From Streptomycetaceae bacterium (GTDB lineage: Bacteria > Actinomycetota > Actinomycetes > Nanopelagicales > Nanopelagicaceae): a stretch of 9,277 nt of DNA. The stretch spans positions 1 through 9,277 of the forward strand of contig JAIXPU010000025.1 in the NCBI GenBank assembly GCA_027486075.1, read 5' to 3'. The notes under the pieces were generated by a model. It saw only the letters and a program-made list of their open reading frames with translations. It did not search any database and was not told the DNA's origin. Positions within the stretch are counted from its first letter, which is position 1, and each line of letters opens with the position of its first letter. Positions 6,378-9,277 of the stretch are shown here, piece after piece. Both the position numbers and the translations under genes were made by a program.

Positions 6378-7119
6378 AACAAATAAGGTCAGTAAGCGCG
6401 CAGGTTATGCACTTCATCTGATGACCGCGAGCGGCGCAGTCGCTGGCTTATTGGCCCTACAAGCAGTCATCGATAACAATATCCGTGGCGCCCTTATTTG
6501 GCTTGTAGTCTGCCAAGTCCTCGATGGTTTAGATGGGCCAATCGCGCGCAAAATTGATGTGGTGATTCATGCGCCCCGTGTTGATGGATTTATCTTAGAT
6601 TTAATCGTTGATTACCTCACCTGCGTTGTAGTTCCAGTTGCTCTGCTGGTGCGCTTAGAACTTCTTCCGAGTGAGTTCCAAACGCTGATAGCAGGGCTCA
6701 TTCTCTTGATGTCAGCGCTCTGGTTTGCCCGTAGCGATATTGAGACAGAAGATCATTGGTTTAATGGTTTTCCAGCTGTCTGGAACCTAGCTGTACCAAC
6801 CTTCTTGGTATTGGATTTATCTGAGAACGTCGTCGCAATCATTTCGTTAATTCTCTGCTTCTCGCAACTTACCAATCTGAAGTTTCCACATTTAGTTCGC
6901 GTAAAGATGATGCGAAAGATTACTCTTCCTATCGGAGTTATCTATCTGGTCAATCTTCTCTATCTCTCATGGACTTACTCCAATGAGACTGGCATTAATC
7001 ACCAGCCAATCTCTGAGGCAATCATGGTGATATTCCCAATTTACATTGCGGTTATTGCAATAGTACGTTCGCTTAAGGGTAGTGAATCAGCGGACGTTAG
7101 CGAATACGAAGAGAGTTAG
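6370..7119 (+). CDS. pcs: phosphatidylcholine synthase-type CDP-alcohol phosphatidyltransferase
   Basis: This 249-residue integral membrane enzyme would join a CDP-diacylglycerol phosphatidyl group to an alcohol. In the Pcs family (EC 2.7.8.24) the alcohol is choline and the product phosphatidylcholine plus CMP. The full CDP-alcohol signature is present: Asp52, Asp55-Gly56, Ala59-Arg60, Gly73, Asp77 and Asp81. The spacing from AR to G is 12 residues rather than the usual 8-9, as in Pcs proteins. Other Pcs-like blocks are ALHLMTASGA (14-23), DYLTCVVVP (81-89), DHWFNGFPAVWN (128-139) and KFPHLVRV (171-178). Several hydrophobic segments (about 14-35, 37-53, 80-98, 104-120, 137-170, 186-201, 214-233) fit an eight-helix-like membrane enzyme. 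Choline specificity cannot be proven from sequence. It starts 35 bp after the tRNA and its 3' end overlaps the copper ATPase gene on the other strand by 23 bp. Confidence 0.82.
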   Translation: MATTNKVSKRAGYALHLMTASGAVAGLLALQAVIDNNIRGALIWLVVCQVLDGLDGPIARKIDVVIHAPRVDGFILDLIVDYLTCVVVPVALLVRLELLPSEFQTLIAGLILLMSALWFARSDIETEDHWFNGFPAVWNLAVPTFLVLDLSENVVAIISLILCFSQLTNLKFPHLVRVKMMRKITLPIGVIYLVNLLYLSWTYSNETGINHQPISEAIMVIFPIYIAVIAIVRSLKGSESADVSEYEES

Positions 7120-9277
7120 TAACAACGAGCAAGCTGCTTAGCGCCATCGCAGCGGCTGCATACATAGGGCTCATAAAACCTAAGGATGCAATGGGAATTC
7201 CAATGACGTTATAGGTAAAGGCCCAGCCGAGATTTGCCTTGATTGTTTTCAGCGTGGTCTTTGCTAAAGAGAGTGCATCAATGATGGCCATCAGTTGTGG
7301 GCGCATCAAGGTGATATCTGCCGTTGAAATTGCTGTATCTGTGCCAGTACCCATCGCTAAGCTGAGATTCGATTGCGCCAGAGCTGCGGCATCGTTAACA
7401 CCATCACCAATCATCGCGACTTTTTTACCAGCGCTCTGGAGCGCTGAAATCTTCGCCAACTTATCCTCTGGTGAAGCCGCTGCAATCACATTCTCAGGTT
7501 TAATTCCCACCTTGGATGCAACAGTTGCTGCGCTCTCAGCGTTATCTCCTGTGACCAACCAACTTTCAATTCCGCGCGCTTGTAGCTCTGAAACTGCCTC
7601 GGCTGCATCGCTCTTAATCGAATCGGCTGCTGCAAAGGTTGCGATGGCTACGCCATCCCATGCAAGAACTGCAATAGCGCGGGAGTGAGCATGGGCATCT
7701 GCGACAGCTGCTGCAATCTGAGAATCAAAGGCGACAGTGCTGTGTGCAATAGATTCAGGTGAGCCGATAATGACGACAGGAGATTTACCTTCGATGTTAA
7801 CGCGTCCTGCGATTCCAATTCCAGGTGTTTGGGTCAGATCACTAACTGCAAGTTGAGTTGCTCCACGGCTGATGCAATAAGAAGAGATTGCTTGCGCCAA
7901 GGGATGATCGCTCTGACTCTCGAGGGCAAGCGCTGATGACAAGATATTTCGTTCAGTCAGGTATTGCGCAAAGGATGCGCCTAAAACTTTATGTGCCGAT
8001 GTCGGTAGCACTGCATCCTGCACCTTCATCACGCCATCGGTCAGTGTCCCGGTCTTATCAAAGATGGCAACATCAATCTGGCGAGATGCCTCTAGAACGC
8101 GCGGTTGGCGAATGACAATTCCGCGAAGCGCACCGCGGCCAGATGCGACTAAGAGAGCTACTGGAGTTGCTAGCCCCAATGCGCATGGACAAGCAATTAC
8201 AAGGACTGTGATTGCCGTAGATATTGAAAATGTAAGAGTTTTATCGCCGAGATAGAACCAGTAAGCGAAGGTGGCAATCGCCAATACGGTGACAACTGGA
8301 ACAAAGACGGCAGCAATTTTATCTGCCAGCGCTTGAATAGGAGCCTTACTGCCTTGGGCAGTGACCACCATTGAGGTGATGCGAGCCAGTTCGGTATCGC
8401 TACCGATTCGAGTTGCTCGAACAATCAAGCGACCATTGTTGTTGAGCGCAGAACCAATAACGTTCATACCAGGTGAGACTTCGACGGGCGCAGATTCACC
8501 GGTCATCATTGAATTATTAACAGAGCTAGTGCCTGAAATAACTATCCCATCGGTTGCAATACGTGCACCAGGCTTAACAATAAATTCGTCGCCCACTTGT
8601 AGATGAGAGATTGGAATCAATACTTCGGTTCCGTTACGTAAGACCGAAACCTCTTTCTCGCCGAGAGCAAGCAGGGTAGAGAGCGCACTACTTGCACTGC
8701 GCTTGGCGCGGGATTCGAGGTAGCGCCCCAGGATGACAAAGAGCAGCACCCCGGCTGCAACTTCCGTATAAACATCACCAGTATTGGTATACGTTGCATA
8801 AATCGACCAGATATATGCGCTCAATGAACCTAATGAAATCAAGGTATCCATTGTGGGATGGAAGATATTTCGTATCGCCGCTCTATGGATTGGGAAGGCG
8901 ACAAAGAGAATTAGAGGCGCGGTAAGCGCAATAACGAGCCATGAAGCAAAGAGATGATCAGCATGTGGTGGCAGCGCAATTTCATACTGTGTAAAGAGGT
9001 CGATGAGCCAATCGTTGATGGGCTGGTGCCAGCTCATCACCATGGAGATGGTGATCGCAGGAATCGCAAAGAGCGCGGCAAAGAGGAGCGCACGTGCTGC
9101 TCCCTTGCGATGAAGCGCAGGATCGGCTTGATCTGTCATGAGCGTTGCTGAATATCCAGCAGATTTAATCGCCTTAATGATCTGTTCAGTTGAAACATCA
9201 GCTGGCGCCAGAATGTGCACAGTCTCTGATGCAAAATTAACTGAGGCCTTTACTCCAGGAATTTCATTGAGCGTGCG
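7097..9277 (-). CDS. copA: Cu(+)-exporting P1B-type ATPase, 5' end beyond window
   Basis: An ATP-driven pump exporting Cu(+) across the cytoplasmic membrane. The frame is open to the right edge, so 726 residues are visible and the gene starts outside. GTG 9220 is not the start: the 19 codons before it (RTLNEIPGVKASVNFASET) continue a heavy-metal-associated domain that ends about residue 47. The CxxC of that domain lies off the window. Counting from the edge, TGES is at 259-262 (actuator), CPC at 363-365 (membrane metal site), DKTGT at 407-411 (phosphorylated Asp), SDHPL near 456-460 (HP nucleotide motif) and GDGVND at 624-629. TYN (688-690) in helix seven and MALSS near 710 in helix eight identify the Cu(+) subgroup. 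Tail-to-tail with the lipid gene, with a 23-bp overlap and no terminator visible. Regulation lies outside the window. Confidence 0.95.
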   Translation of the reverse strand, partial: RTLNEIPGVKASVNFASETVHILAPADVSTEQIIKAIKSAGYSATLMTDQADPALHRKGAARALLFAALFAIPAITISMVMSWHQPINDWLIDLFTQYEIALPPHADHLFASWLVIALTAPLILFVAFPIHRAAIRNIFHPTMDTLISLGSLSAYIWSIYATYTNTGDVYTEVAAGVLLFVILGRYLESRAKRSASSALSTLLALGEKEVSVLRNGTEVLIPISHLQVGDEFIVKPGARIATDGIVISGTSSVNNSMMTGESAPVEVSPGMNVIGSALNNNGRLIVRATRIGSDTELARITSMVVTAQGSKAPIQALADKIAAVFVPVVTVLAIATFAYWFYLGDKTLTFSISTAITVLVIACPCALGLATPVALLVASGRGALRGIVIRQPRVLEASRQIDVAIFDKTGTLTDGVMKVQDAVLPTSAHKVLGASFAQYLTERNILSSALALESQSDHPLAQAISSYCISRGATQLAVSDLTQTPGIGIAGRVNIEGKSPVVIIGSPESIAHSTVAFDSQIAAAVADAHAHSRAIAVLAWDGVAIATFAAADSIKSDAAEAVSELQARGIESWLVTGDNAESAATVASKVGIKPENVIAAASPEDKLAKISALQSAGKKVAMIGDGVNDAAALAQSNLSLAMGTGTDTAISTADITLMRPQLMAIIDALSLAKTTLKTIKANLGWAFTYNVIGIPIASLGFMSPMYAAAAMALSSLLVVTNSLRIR
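9267..9277. repeat. right copy of the 11-bp terminal inverted repeat
   Basis: TTGAGCGTGCG is the reverse complement of bases 1-11. On the - strand it encodes the residues Arg-Thr-Leu and the start of Asn in a normal-looking heavy-metal-associated domain, so this copy is probably genuine sequence. Confidence 0.3.

Noticed and set aside
7239..7688. 149-residue open frame on the + strand within the copper ATPase gene
   Set aside because: It is antisense to conserved catalytic motifs of the ATPase, which fully explain the sequence, and has no recognisable domain or ribosome site.

Overview
The window most likely comes from a free-living actinobacterium with moderate GC, for example a streamlined freshwater lineage of the acI (Nanopelagicales) type. 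Three observations point this way. The block UPF0182 / Lon-like membrane protease / Zincin_2 (DUF2342) protein matches, as I recall it, the neighbourhood Rv3193c-Rv3194c-Rv3195 of Mycobacterium tuberculosis. The initiator tRNA is of actinobacterial type. Several genes appear to have leaderless starts. The genus is inferred, not proven.

Layout: the left part (39-2190) is read leftward and holds a YgjP-type zinc metallopeptidase and a Zincin_2-family protein. Between them is a gap of about 220 bp with a strongly folded element that looks like an independent small RNA on the + strand. A divergent promoter region (2191-2324) separates these from a rightward operon (2325-6204): a small single-pass membrane protein, a membrane-anchored Lon-type (S16) protease that has lost its PDZ domain, and a large seven-helix UPF0182 membrane protein, the last two overlapping by ATGA. 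Then come an initiator tRNA-Met (6261-6334) and a phosphatidylcholine-synthase-type CDP-alcohol phosphatidyltransferase (6370-7119). The latter overlaps tail to tail with a Cu(+)-exporting P1B-type ATPase on the - strand, whose 5' end lies beyond the right edge.

How the parts may fit: the left two-thirds is a conserved actinobacterial set of two metallopeptidase-fold proteins, a membrane serine protease and a large membrane protein with an extracytoplasmic domain. A role in envelope protein quality control or processing is plausible but inferred. The right third concerns membrane lipid headgroup synthesis and copper export. No insertion sequence, CRISPR array, prophage or plasmid function was seen, and no gene-free stretch exceeds 300 bp. 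The most novel points are the candidate small RNA at 732-813, the PDZ-less Lon-like protease, the Zincin_2 protein lacking its motif histidine, and a perfect hairpin covering the start codon of the lipid gene.
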